A DNA stretch of 64,000 nt from Gonatopus flavifemur (taxonomy: Eukaryota > Arthropoda > Insecta > Hymenoptera > Dryinidae), in NCBI GenBank assembly GCA_018340375.1, contig JAFFJZ010000001.1:45996001-46060000 (forward strand), given 5' to 3'. A model generated the notes under the pieces. The model did not search any database. It saw only the letters and a list, made by a program, of their open reading frames with translations, and was not told the DNA's origin. The position numbers and the translations under genes are program-made. This document shows positions 11,332 through 22,078 of the stretch, piece after piece; within the stretch, counting starts at the first letter, position 1; every line of letters starts with the position of its first letter.

Positions 11332-12588
11332 ATAATTGAGGGGTTATACGCAGTTGTGATTTTCAAAAAATCGATTTTTTTTTTATTTCATATTTGGAGT
11401 GTACGCGTATTCAAGATTGTACACACGAAATTTCGAGTCGATCCGACAAATATTCTTGGAGTTATGAGCGCATTTGTAGACATGTTTCGGCAGCGAGCAG
11501 CTGCTGCAAACACACTCAGATTTTAAACACGATTATGAGCCATTACCGGAGGATGTTGCTAAAGCTATTCGCCCAATTTACGAGGATTTGAGCAACGACA
11601 AATTGTTGGAAAGGTGTGTCGGTGGCTTCACACAAAATAATGATGAGAGATATAATCAGATAATTTGGAAAATCACGCCGAAGATCATACCATGCGGCTC
11701 GAAAATTGTAGATTTGGCTGCGAACATTGCATCTGGGATATTTTATGAAGGCACAGCATTACTTCTGTATTTCATGAACTCAATCGGACTGTCATTGGGG
11801 CCAAATGCCCATTTATATGCCCAAAAAATGGATGCAGAGCGCGTCAAGATATCAGACCGCAGAGCTCAGCAAGCGACTCTAGAGGGAAGGATGGCTCGTA
11901 GACAACACTAAATCGAGTTGTTAGAGGCTGCCGAAGGAATGGAAGGTTCATTATATGGTCCTGGAATAGATGATTCCATGTAAGTTGAAAACAAAATTTT
12001 TTCCGATATGTACAATGGTTTTGAAACTTTAAATCGATTTATCTCAACACCATGTTTCCAAAGTCGGTGTACACGATATCTCAAAAACCGCTCAACCGAT
12101 CGGTCTCAAATTTTAACGCGATCTTTTTGAATATATTTTTCAGTAATTAATCGAAGGATTTGCGAATCCAATGAATATTTTCCATTTTATAAACAATTTA
12201 AAGCCAAAATTTCCCTGAAAAATCAAAAATTTTTTTTCAAGCGCCACCATTTTGTGAAAAATCGATATTTTGCTCATTCCGTCGATTAATTACTAGAGAA
12301 TTTCATGAAATAACAGAATATTCTTTGTTTTTTGATTGCAGATGATCCGTTCATGAGATACGATGTACACCGCAAGAGCACTTTTTTTCGAGGAGGTTCC
12401 AAAGATCGTCTGCTTTGCCCTTCAAAATAATTTTTTTCACAAATGAAAAATATCTCCATATAATCTGGTGTGAGTACTATGTATGCATATGAATTTTGAA
12501 GTAGTTATAATGAAATGCCTTTCCAAAAAAAAACTCTTGAAAAAACGCTTTTTTTCGAGTTCACAACTGCGTATAACCCCTCAACTAT
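11332..12588 (+). mobile_element. Mutator-like (MULE-type) DNA transposon remnant with 28-bp TIRs
   Basis: The ends are inverted repeats. ATAATTGAGGGGTTATACGC at 11332 continues to 11359, and its reverse complement occupies 12561-12588 with one mismatch in 28. The interior contains the C-terminal part of a transposase-type frame (see 11492-11983) and noncoding AT-rich DNA. No clear target-site duplication could be read. The interior is too short for a full transposase, so this is an internally deleted, non-autonomous copy. Confidence 0.75.
11492..11983 (+). pseudogene. C-terminal relic of a Mutator-like transposase protein
   Basis: One frame runs across the segment. It contains DYEPLPEDVAKAI, LLERCVGGFTQNNDERYNQI followed by IWKITPK, then a basic helix-rich tail and a final GPGIDDSM. 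The pattern TQNxNExxNxxIW with a downstream basic tail is familiar from the C-terminal region of insect and cnidarian Mutator-like transposase proteins. A TAA interrupts the frame just after MARRQH and the frame then continues, so it is a pseudogene. There is no upstream DDE-domain sequence inside the element. The family assignment is from memory of the motif, not from a search. Confidence 0.55.
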
Positions 12589-12768
12589 GAGTCCTTTCGA
12601 CTTTTATTCGAGTTGACTTTCTCACCAATCTCCAAGGGAAGTGGTAAGTGTGGTCTTTTATGGGAAGGAACAAATCATTTTAATGATCTTGAATTTCGAA
12701 TAATTCCTTTCGTTACATCAGAAATTTAGAAAATCCCTCAACTCAAAAAAGTACATTACATACTTGAG
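12589..12768. other. Short spacer after the Mutator-like element
   Basis: I see nothing recognisable here. Confidence 0.3.
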
Positions 12769-13345
12769 AAAACAATGACCTGTCTTCCATTTGCAACTCT
12801 GGTTTCATAACGAGCATTCATTCAAAAAGCCTAACGAAGTTCTCTTGTATTCCAATGATATAATCTTATGAAGTTTTGAAATGTATTCCTCAAGATGCAA
12901 TATTATGCATGTCAGCATCCTGATATTCACTGCAGTTTCCAACATGTTGCAATTCATTCTATCGCCGATTCTTGAAATTGCCATTGAGAGGATCCTTTTT
13001 TTTGAACCGATTCAAAAACATCCCAAATGGAAATTGACCCTTGGTTCTAGGGTGGCAAAACTGTGAAATGACATCATTCCGCGCTCTACCAATCCTTCGT
13101 CCCGGTATAGATGGAAGGAACCCATTGAACATGGATAAACATTCGAATATTGGTGAAACAGTGGACCAAATTCAGGCCAAGATTGACGACCACAGCCAAA
13201 TTGAGTTTACCTGTTGCCAACGTTCAATGCGACTTTAATCAATTTCATCTGGTCTATATTGGGTCGAAGATTGGTCATAACTCGCCTCAGGCCTGAATGA
13301 GGGTTGGGACCATCGTAGATGGACGAAACCACGATCCAATTCCGT
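12769..13345. repeat. About 560-bp repeat, left copy (matches 33363-33925)
   Basis: Both copies begin near ACCTGTCTTCCATNTGCAAC, share many long words (for example GATATAATNTTATGAAGTTT and GCGCTCTACCAATCCTT) and run in the same orientation. The right copy lies just downstream of the Idgf4-like gene, so this left copy may mark the 3' flank of a lost or moved family member. It could also simply be a dispersed element. Confidence 0.7.
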
Positions 13346-13650
13346 GAATTAACCTAACCTAACCCAATCCCACCCCATGCATCGATCCCCGCTGTTTCTA
13401 ATTGAATCCTATTGAATCTCATTGATTCCTATCAAAATTCATCAACATGTTCCCCATACTCCCTGAACCTAACTCAACCCCATACATCGATTCCCACTGT
13501 TTCTCATCAAATCCCATTGAATCCCACTGACTCCTATTGGAATTCATCAACATATTTCCCATCCTCCCCGTCACTCCAGATTGATTTGTGGCATATAAGA
13601 ATCATACAAATCATGAAGTCCATGAATCTCATGAAATCCCCATAGAAATT
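13346..13650. repeat. Two-unit ~100-bp direct repeat with CCTAA-like start
   Basis: Unit 1 (about 13373-13477) and unit 2 (about 13478-13575) both contain CCCCATRCATCGAT, a CTGTTTCT word, ATTGAATC-type repeats and ATTCATCAACAT. The block is preceded by AACCTAACCTAACCC. The block shows strong pyrimidine bias, so the open frames across it are compositional. Confidence 0.6.
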
Positions 13651-14040
13651 CCATGAAATTATCTCTCAATCGTCTCCTCATTCGAATTTCCATTCCATCA
13701 CCATAGGTACGTTTCTTCAAAATTCCCATAAAAACTCCCATAGACTCCGAAAAAACACCATGAGACTACAATTCACTCTAGAACACTCGGGAACACTCAA
13801 AGTGCTTGAAATATCATATTTTCCCAAAGATTCCTTGAAATCCTATACAATTCCCATGGACGTCCCATGGGACCCATTGAACCTCCCATTCATCTTTGAA
13901 TACACCATAGGCACTCTCCTTATCCTCTCATCCCCATTACCAATAAGAAAAAAGGCTGGAATCACAGCCTTTCATTCGCGTCACATATAGGATAATTCAG
14001 AACTCACGCACCGTACGTCATAGGCATATTCTTTAGTCAA
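13651..14040. other. C-rich spacer, no supported gene
   Basis: The pyrimidine-rich composition of the preceding repeat continues (CCCATAGA, TCCCATGG words). A 76-codon frame at 13760-13990 has no recognisable motif. Confidence 0.35.
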
Positions 14041-14508
14041 CATTCAATAATTCCCCGTTGAGAAGAAATTTGATTTGACGCTCAGTTTTCGAGATACCAG
14101 CGTTTTTAGATTCCTTGAAAATCCGAATAACTCAAAAGCATTGCGTGCTACAAACCTCAACTTGATACCATCGGCTGAGTTGGAGAACGGTGGATCTCTA
14201 AAAAGAAAATTGAAATGTTCTGTCACCTCTCAATTCAATGTTAGAGCGATTTGAAATTTTCAAGCTTTCAGTCAATCAGAATTCAGCGACTTCAAATTTT
14301 TATAGTCCTGAAACAAAGAATGACAGGATAGTTCAATTTTTCCCCAGAAATCCCCTGTTTTCCAACTTGACCGATTGTATCAAAATGAGGTTTGCAGCAC
14401 ACAATGCTATTGGGTTATTTGGATTTTTAACAAAATCTACAAATGCTCGTATGTCAAGAATTAAGCCTCAAGAAAATTTTTTCTGAACGAGAAATTATCG
14501 AATTTTGA
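14041..14508. repeat. Snap-back inverted repeat, second copy
   Basis: The left arm starts at CATTCAATAATTCCCC and the right arm ends near GAAATTATCGAATTTTG. The right half is about 90 percent alike by eye to 23390-23630 at the start of the gene C unit. It lies at the 3' boundary of the duplicated unit. Confidence 0.65.
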
Positions 14509-15475
14509 AAAATCATGATTGATTCGGAAGAAAGATGATGTTGTCGTAACACCCTTAGACTAGATCGATCATTCAATCAGAACTGCATTATTCTATTATT
14601 ATTTCATTTCATACGAAAAATGATGTAATACATGCGCTACATATAATTGATGATCATATATTGAAAATCATTACAAAGTCTCGCGATCGTTCTTTGTTCG
14701 TTGTTTGAACACACTACGGTTTTTTATATCATTCTTCCGCTGAGTGGATATTGTTTCTTTAGAGGAAGATGGTACAATGTATTTCAGTCAAGAGGATACC
14801 AAAGTTACCATCGGAGCACGTTTCCTCGCACTAAAAAACTCGAAACTGAATTGATGAAAAAATCTGCAGGTTTCAAGGGTGATTCTTCGAGACTTCATCT
14901 AGGTTTGTACACAGCCTGAATTTTGAATTTCGAAAAGAAGTTTTTTTTTCAAAATTCAATTATATCCATACGTGTGAATGGAATTATATCCATTTGATTA
15001 TCTGGATTATATCCATACGTAACTCGTTCTTCTATCATATTAAGTAGAAAATTCCATTCCATCTAAAAAGGCACTTTTGATAAATGAATACACGAACCTG
15101 ATTCGATTCATTCACAGTAGATATTTATTATTCTTGATTTCAATATAAATGTACGTGGAAAGGATCTTCATGGAACATGAAACACTCATTCAAATTCAAT
15201 ATTGTTGAATAAAGAGAACACGGAGCTCCTGAGAACGTTCAATAAATGTAGACTCAGAGTGCGGACATTTGAAATGTATATAAACTTAAAACCAATCCAA
15301 AATCGTTTTTTCAGAGCTGGGTTAACCTGGGACAATTCTCAAATTCTCATGGAAGATCATATAATATGAATTGTTTCAACATCTTAAGATATACAAATTT
15401 CACTGTTTTTAGGCTCATTGAATCTAATTCTGCATGAATACTTTTCATGATGCGCAATTACAGGAGGGGTGTTTC
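14509..15475. repeat. 3' flank of duplicated unit, copy B
   Basis: This matches 24010-25140 in the gene C unit, including the ATCATGATTGATTCGGAAG start and the TCTCGCGATCGTTCTTTG segment. From about 15000 it also matches 4960-5558 in copy A. A minus-strand AATAAA signal (plus TTTATT at 15124-15129) sits in the same place in all three and may be the shared polyadenylation signal. Confidence 0.7.
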
Positions 15476-18400
15476 TTATAAATGCTTTGCACGGGGACCA
15501 TACTCTTCTGTTGATGAACTTTGGGATACCATATGTAATAGATATTGAAGGAGGGCTTTCAAGACGGCTTGTTGTGGTAGTTTCGTTTGGCGCCATAAAG
15601 TTAAAAGTGCTTCTTGAATATTGGATAACTGATCCATGAGGTCCACAAAAAATTGGACAGTTTGCAAAATTGGAAATGGGTCACATCCATTACTGTACGC
15701 ATCAGTTGACAAATCAAAGAGAGCTACGCCATCCAATTTCAAACCGGCAGCATAATTCACTTTCTCAAAAGTGGTTGTTGTATCTTCGTAACTTGCCCAG
15801 AACCCATCCTTTCCATTCATCATGAAACCGTAACTGGAAACTCCTTGAAGCCGAGATGTATTCGTACGCACATGACCTTCAGTGTCATATGCATTCATCA
15901 AGCAAATTTCATTTTGAGTTATAACGCCAGGAGTTTGCACAACAGACACTGGTGAGAAGGGACCATTAGCGGGGAGTGGAAACTTGTCGGTCTTATTCAC
16001 GCGCCATATATGTCCGTGAGCTGGAATGCCAAGAACTAACTTATGTGCTGAAGTCAAATTCAACCAGGCCCTGAAAAAAAGAACCAAGTCAATTTCGTAC
16101 GAAAAATCTCAAGTGTTCATCAATCAGGGATTCATAAAACTTATTCATCGCTTTTTTAAAATTCGAATTTTAAGTTTTCACTAAAATTTTGTCTCAAACG
16201 TTATCTTTCCATGAGCTGGAAGTCAAGTCATGTTACGGAGGAGAATACTTTTCGAATGCAGATGGTGCATTCCCATCGATTTGTCAGGTGAATTCTATGA
16301 AGTGCAGTATTTACTGAATGATCGAATCAACATCAGGTGAAACCCTGTCGTAGAGTGGCGCGGAATGATAAGCTTGTCCTGGAGAATTTTTTGGAGTCAC
16401 TAGGTCGAAAATTAAGAGATGAATAGCGTCCACAACTGTTTTTAGGTCCTCGAGATGATCATAATAGTCTGAAAAAAATGAGGAAAAGGTTAAAAAATGT
16501 CAAATTTTTCACGGTGAAACTGGAGTTTCTTGAGAATAATGCAGCACTTTCTCTGAAATTTGTAGAGTGACATTCCACCCTTTAGCCTGCCAAAAGTAAG
16601 TTGTGAAATTTTCGAGTAGAATTTTCGTTGTTCTCCACTCGAATTTCGAAATGAATGTTTCACTGTAAAAATATGGAAGTTCACTCAGAACAAGTATTGA
16701 TTTCGAGCGAAAATTCAGATCCGTATAAGAACTTTGAACTCCCATATGAGGGAGGATTTCCGGAAGGGAGACCTTTGTGGGAGTCTGGTAAGAGAATGAC
16801 AAAAATCTGTAGCGAAGGTGTGATATCCACTACACGTAGGAAAAGAATTTGATGAGAATTACCAAATCCTCATATGAGCTCACACTATGACCAATAAACA
16901 TTCCTCGCACGGATGGAAGTGTTTTTTTTTAATTTAGGAAACTGTTATTTGGATAAATTGAAATCAATATTTCTTTAACGGAAATGAATATTCTTCTGAT
17001 ATAAGAAAATGTATACTTTGGAATGAGGAGTGAATGATGAATTTTCTCAAACGGACGAACTATGAGTTTCATTCTGAGGAATATTTATTCCGACCCATCT
17101 AAATGGCTCGAAGAGAACATGAAGCTTTGACGAACGTCCAGAATAGATCAACATAGATCAGACGGAAGCTCATTTGGAGCTCAAGTTAAGGTTCATCAGC
17201 GGCGAGGGATTTATAGGTAAATTGACTATGGAATCATAGGAATGGGGAACATACTGCTTTCTGATGAAATTGAATGTCAAATATTGTGAATTTCATAAGG
17301 CTTGTACACTGAGAGAAATAATTACTAATACCAAGGAGACATATTCTTGGATATTTTTAAGAATACATATTCTCGATTAGAGCTGATATGTTGCAAGCTC
17401 AATTGAAATTTCCTTGGATCGAAAAAATATCTTTTCAACTGAAGAAATACATCCTTAGTTCTAAGAAAATTTCCTTGTATCAAGAGTACAGATTTTTAAG
17501 GAATGGATTTCTTGAACCATCCCAATATGTTATTGGTGATAGTAATTATTTCTCTCAGTGTATTGTTATGCCATAGTGAATTTCATTATATATTATTTGA
17601 ATTTCATCAGAAGTCAGTATGTTCCTTCATTTCTATAATTCCATAGTAAATCCAACTATAAATTCCTCTCGGTGCGAACATTCGACGGAGGTGTGGAGAA
17701 CGTTCCAATGTCCGCTTGAAAATAATTTCAAGGAAAGTTCACAGAACTTTTATGGAACATTCACGGGAGACTCAACGGGGTTTCAATTTTTCAACAGAAT
17801 TGAAGGCCCGGATGCAATAAGGGGACTAGCGCTCGAAAAGGCTGAAAACTATTGTCCACGCCGTGCCGTCACACACGAAAATCAAAAGTTGGAATTTCGA
17901 AAATTAAAAAATACTAGATGATAGGTCTTGAAAAATCAATCCGACTCTCTGGTCACCATTTTTTTCTATCATGCATAGTTTTTTAGTGAAAAAATAAAAA
18001 CTACAAATTTTTGTACTCTAGGAATTGATGTTTTTCAACATTGAACTCGTTCCAACTCGCTCATTTTTCAACGTATTAAAATGAATCTTACGGATTCTGA
18101 TTCGTAGGACTTCCCTTCTGATTCGTAGACTTCAATTAATTGAAGTCACACTTCGCAAAATAGGGCTTAGATCAATTAAAACAAAGTTGTAGTATATGTA
18201 TACATATGTGGTGACACTTGAATAATGATTGATTCAAGTTGAGTACACCAATTTTCTGGGATTACACATATGAAGAAATCATACACATGAATTCGAAATG
18301 AAACTATTATAGAGTGTTATAGACTTTTTAAACAGAACCAATTAACTAGTAGAGTTCTCATAAAATCATTGAATGGAATGGTATTCATCATGAATTTAAT

Positions 18401-21138
18401 GAAGAAAATATTGCATTGATACCTTACCTTGTTTTTGCGAAGTTTCGAAATTGTTCTTTTCCACTCTTGCTCATTTTTCCCTCTTTTTCTTCCTCTTTGT
18501 GCATTCATAATCGATATGATTAATTAAATGCTTTTTTTTTCTGACGTGATTCACAATTCCACTCAAATTATAGTATACAGCATGCCAGGATGTAATAATG
18601 GAAGCTCATCGAAATTGTTTTGAGATGCATAAAGTATTTTTCACTAATAGATATACTTCATTCATAAGAACGATCAAACCAAAACAAAACAGAACGAAAA
18701 CATACGTTGAGGAATCAAGCGAATACCATGTTTCCTACGAATCTTGTTATTCCGCCTGTACCGACGCAGAATGATGAAAATTCTCCGTCGCGCGATAAAT
18801 CGTTGTATCTCATAAACTAATACTTCAATCGATCTGAAATTTTCCAAAAAGTTTGTCCATACACTAATTTGTTACTGGAAGTTTTCTGTAGCTCAAATTT
18901 CATTCACCACTTTTTTAATGCAAAGCAGAAGAAACGTCGTTTTCACTTTGAATTAAAAATTTATTATATTTTTGTTGTTATTTACAAAATTCTTTGACAT
19001 TGTTGTCTTCGGGGAAGTCCTACGAATCAGAATCCGTAAGATTCATTTTAATACGTTGAAAAATGACCGAGTTGGAACGAGTTCAATGTTGAAAAACATC
19101 AATTCCTAGAGTACAAAAATTTGTAGTTTTTATTTTTTCACTAAAAAACTATGCATGATAGAAAAAAATGGTGACCAGAGAGTCGGATTGATTTTTCAAG
19201 ACCTATCATCTAGTATTTTTTAATTTTCGAAATTCCAACTTTTGATTTTCGTGTGTGACGGCACGGCGTGGACAATAGTTTTCAGCCTTTTCGAGCGCTA
19301 GTCCCCTTATTGCATCCGGGCCTTCAATTCTTCTGCACAAAAAAATGAACGATAAAGAGAATTATAATTATAATTGAAAGTTCCCCCAACACATGCTCAA
19401 TTGAGATTCGGATGAATTTCCAGAAAACGTTTATCAAACGTTCTATGAATCTTTCTTGAAACTATCTTCAAGCGGACATTCAAAAGTTCATCCAAACTTC
19501 GGGAAACGTTTAGGAACCTAAAATTCGGCTCCAGCGGTGCTTCGGGCTGATCTATATTGATCTATTCTGAACATTTGTCGGAGATTTATGTTCTCTTCGA
19601 AAACAATTTCTTAGATTTGAACGGAATACTTTTATCTGTATGTCTTGCGATATCTTTTCGATGAGTTCAAGACTCACGTAAGACTTTGAAATATCTTGAA
19701 TATGCCTAAAACTCTTCTTTGGTCCCAAAGTTGTGTAATAAATTTTCAAAAAATGTATGCAAACATATCTTCGAAGAGGTCTTGGGAGATCTTTTTTAGA
19801 GGTCTCTTAGATATCTTCAAAACCGGAGGAGAGTTCTAGATATGTCGAAGATATCCCAAAGTGTTGTGTAAGACATCTTAAACTCATCTCAAATATATCA
19901 CAAGATACAAAATGTTCTTCGGGTAACTATTGTCGTATCATTGCATCAATTTTGGAAGAATAGTGTTCACGACGCAACATATTTCCACATCCTCATGTCA
20001 GATCTGGTTTTTTTTGACGATTCAAACTGTGACCATCTGAGTAAGTTCCATCTTACTCAGGTCGTTCACGTTCAGTCCTAGTCATTTCCTTGAGAATGTA
20101 TCCTCCATTTTGGATAACCTTGTCAGACTTCGATGAATTACCTTATGGACTTGATGATAATTTCTAATTGAGGACATTCATCTTATAAGATTCCATCGGA
20201 ATTTTCGAATTAACACTTACAATGTGGCCTGGCAGGAGGTAGAATCGTTAAAGTAATACTTTTGTCTCCCAATGCATGCTTCAGATGCCGTACGAATTGA
20301 GCATATGCAGTGCCAGTCATGATGTTTCCTTCATCCTTTTGTTGATGGTTAAAGACGCCTTCCACCCAGCGTGCTACGCTATCATATGCTCTCAGGATGA
20401 GACCTCTAGGTGGTACTCGTATAGACTTGAAATGTGTTGCGAGATCAATTCCATCAAAATCGTAGTTCTTCAACAGTTCTTTCACGGAATCAATGAATTG
20501 ACGTTGACGGCCTGAATGTTCGATCTGTTGGAGAGAATAATGAAAAATAATTGCAAATACCATGGATCCACGAAGAGAATAAAAAATATACACTTACCAT
20601 CGAGCGGTATAGATTCTTAAATCGCGATTGAGTATCTTCGCTGATACTCAAATGAATCTTGAGATGGGGGGAATCTTTCTTCAATTCAATAAGATAGTCG
20701 TAGAGTGTTGAATTAACGATAGAAGAATTTTGGTCCCTATAACTTATATTTGGGTTGGAAAATCGCACTCTGTACGTATCCTCATCGATTCCAGCAAAAC
20801 TCCATATTAAATGAGTACAAGTAGGTGCGAGTTTTTTTAAATTCGTTACATTGAATTCTGTTTCACCTTGGACACAATAGCAATAGCGTTAGACGTTTGC
20901 CGAAACTCGAAACCATGGAGAAGTGAGTGTAAATCTTATATCAAAACGAAACAAATATACAAGAAAATTCTCATAATCTGATTCAGTTATTGAGTTGAAT
21001 CGTACCTGCGCGCAAGACTGAAGAACTATTAAAGTAACAAACCACTCTCTCGAATTGATTGATATTCAATTTATAAGCGTCACCCGATGTCCAATGATAA
21101 CATAGAACCAACAAAACTGAGAACCAACAGATCCGCAT
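15476..21138 (-). CDS. Gene B: secreted GH18 chitinase-like protein (inactive), IDGF family
   Basis: Five coding exons with consistent phases: 21006-21138, 20598-20866, 20221-20524, 16315-16468 and 15476-16070, giving 484 residues. The start was chosen at MRICWFSVLLVLCYHWTSG, a signal peptide beginning just after a TTTTTTACAG acceptor (leader exon further upstream). Landmarks follow in order: RVVCYFN, CTHLIWSFAGID, LKIHLSIS, then FDGIDLATH at residues 157-165. In an active GH18 enzyme the last positions would be DxE; here they are Ala and His, so no hydrolysis is expected. The final exon gives the C-terminal barrel half (VLGIPAHGH, LDGVALFDLSTD). Compared with gene C and copy A, the stop after about PQ is replaced by Gln, adding a tail of about 31 residues that ends GPRAKHL. 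Intron 3 is 3.8 kb and filled with nested elements. Its role is inferred to be extracellular carbohydrate or receptor binding; venom, teratocyte or cuticle use cannot be told from sequence. Confidence 0.88.
16490..17106. other. Intron 3 of gene B, proximal part
   Basis: Intron sequence aligns with 26060-26685 of gene C. Open frames of up to 97 codons here are shadows within the intron and disagree between copies. Confidence 0.6.
17307..17560. mobile_element. TA-flanked MITE absent from gene C
   Basis: The ends are CACTGAGAGAAATAATTACT and its mirror AGTAATTATTTCTCTCAGTG, flanked by TA at 17305-17306 and 17561-17562. The gene C intron has only the single TA at the corresponding site (TTTCTATTGTTATGG). 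The element therefore inserted into B after duplication, with a TA target-site duplication of the Tc1/mariner kind. Confidence 0.85.
17796..19331. mobile_element. 1.5-kb DNA element with 320-bp terminal inverted repeats
   Basis: Arms 17796-18115 and 19012-19331 are near-perfect reverse complements, starting AGAATTGAAGGCCCGGATGC. The interior is about 900 bp. Gene C has an uninterrupted site near 27307-27327, so this is a post-duplication insertion. Relatives of one arm occur at 43700-44075 and 44590-44640. The interior holds a short basic exon-like frame on the minus strand (18428-18508). The superfamily is not assigned; long arms suggest a foldback or deleted autonomous element. Confidence 0.85.
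18428..18508 (-). pseudogene. Basic N-terminal exon-like fragment inside the long-TIR element
   Basis: The frame begins MNAQRGRKRGKNEQEWKRT, continues with basic residues ending RKNK, and runs into a GTAAGG donor-like site. Basic KRG..W.. starts like this are common in first exons of DNA-transposon-encoded proteins. No later exon fits before the arm at 18115, so it would be a leftover of a deleted element gene. Confidence 0.35.
19601..20220. other. Intron 3 of gene B, distal part
   Basis: This aligns with 27590-28132 of gene C, including AAGATATCTCAAAGTGTTGTG-like and CACGACGCAACATATTTCC segments. B has an extra stretch of about 70 bp near 19735-19830 relative to C. Confidence 0.6.
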
Positions 21139-21982
21139 TTTCAGACTGTAAAAAATAATTAACATAATGCGGTAAGATTACTGGTCTGGAATAAGAAAAA
21201 GATAGAAACCGACTGGCAAGGTTCAGAACTACATAAAAGCAAAGAGGAACTGACAGACTCTAAATCGGTTTCTCATGAAGTCGAGAACAATTGAGCATCC
21301 TTTTAGATATCTTCAAGAACTGAAATGTTAGTTCAATGGGTATTCACTGATATTCCACTGATTCAATTCAGTGGTCGACTTAGAACTATAAAAATAGTGA
21401 GACCTCACTAATTCGATTAATTTGGAGAGTATGATCTTTTCTCACCCAACAATATGCATGTTCCAAGAGTGACAACGTGGCAAAATGCACCGGAAAAAGA
21501 ACCCAGATATGGTTATATTCAATGAATTTGGTTGCCTTGAATATGTAATTGGCTTATCATCGCCAAGATTTGATAACTCTTTTCAGAATTTGGTAATAAT
21601 AACCAAAGTTTGGTTGATTCACATCAACTCCCAATATGTAAGTCATCAACAAGCGATGTAGGTACCAGGGAATAATGGCAAATCGTCAAATTTTATATTT
21701 CCACATACATGAGGTACTAATTTCCAAATGTTAGCTGTCCCAGAATTTTATTTTCAGTAAAGTATCTTCTCAAATATCCTGAATAGGATATAACATATGT
21801 TTCCGCGTATGCGAGAAATATTGGAATATTTCGGCTATAACTACTGCTCTCGATTTTTTATGATACTGACCATCGACGACAATGGAAAATTTTCAGAGTG
21901 TAGCTTTCTAACTACTCAAAACAGTGATGCTTGAAATATCAGTTATTGAAACGAATCGTATAAAATACATTTCGATAATTAC
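21139..21982 (-). other. Leader intron of gene B
   Basis: The leader segment 21139-21145 precedes the ATG and follows a TTTTTTACAG acceptor (21147-21146). The intron extends upstream to the GTAATT donor at 21982-21981. It contains a partial copy (about 21341-21440) of the AAATTTGAAACAGTGA MITE that is complete in the gene C leader intron. Confidence 0.5.
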
Positions 21983-22078
21983 CTCTTCTAAAGAACAAAC
22001 CCAGGGAAAAGTCAAGGAGAGTAATCGGTCTAAAAAAGTGACTAAGAATTCTATTTAGCGATATGCCAATATATAAAG
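21983..22078 (-). promoter_or_regulatory. Gene B core promoter and noncoding first exon
   Basis: On the minus strand a TATATAT box (about 22069-22076) is followed about 30 bp later by an AGTCAC initiator-like word. A short untranslated exon then ends AGAAGAG at 21983 with a GTAATT donor. The same order and spacing are kept upstream of copy A and gene C, which supports function. The transcription start near 22040 is inferred from TATA spacing only. Confidence 0.55.

Larger units (their letters stand above)
17107..19600. mobile_element. Inverted-repeat element in gene B intron 3, carrying nested insertions
   Basis: The left end CGAAGAGAACATGAAGCTTT with AATAGATCAACATAGATCAG is mirrored at the right end by CTGATCTATATTGATCTATT and ATGTTCTCTTCG. 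Gene C carries the same element at 26686-27590 with a much shorter interior, so it predates the duplication. A third relative frames 56374-58880. Two younger insertions sit inside the gene B copy (17307-17560 and 17796-19331). Confidence 0.7.

Noticed and set aside
13351..13366. Interstitial telomere repeat (CCTAA)n
   Set aside because: Only about two and a half units, inside a C-rich low-complexity block.
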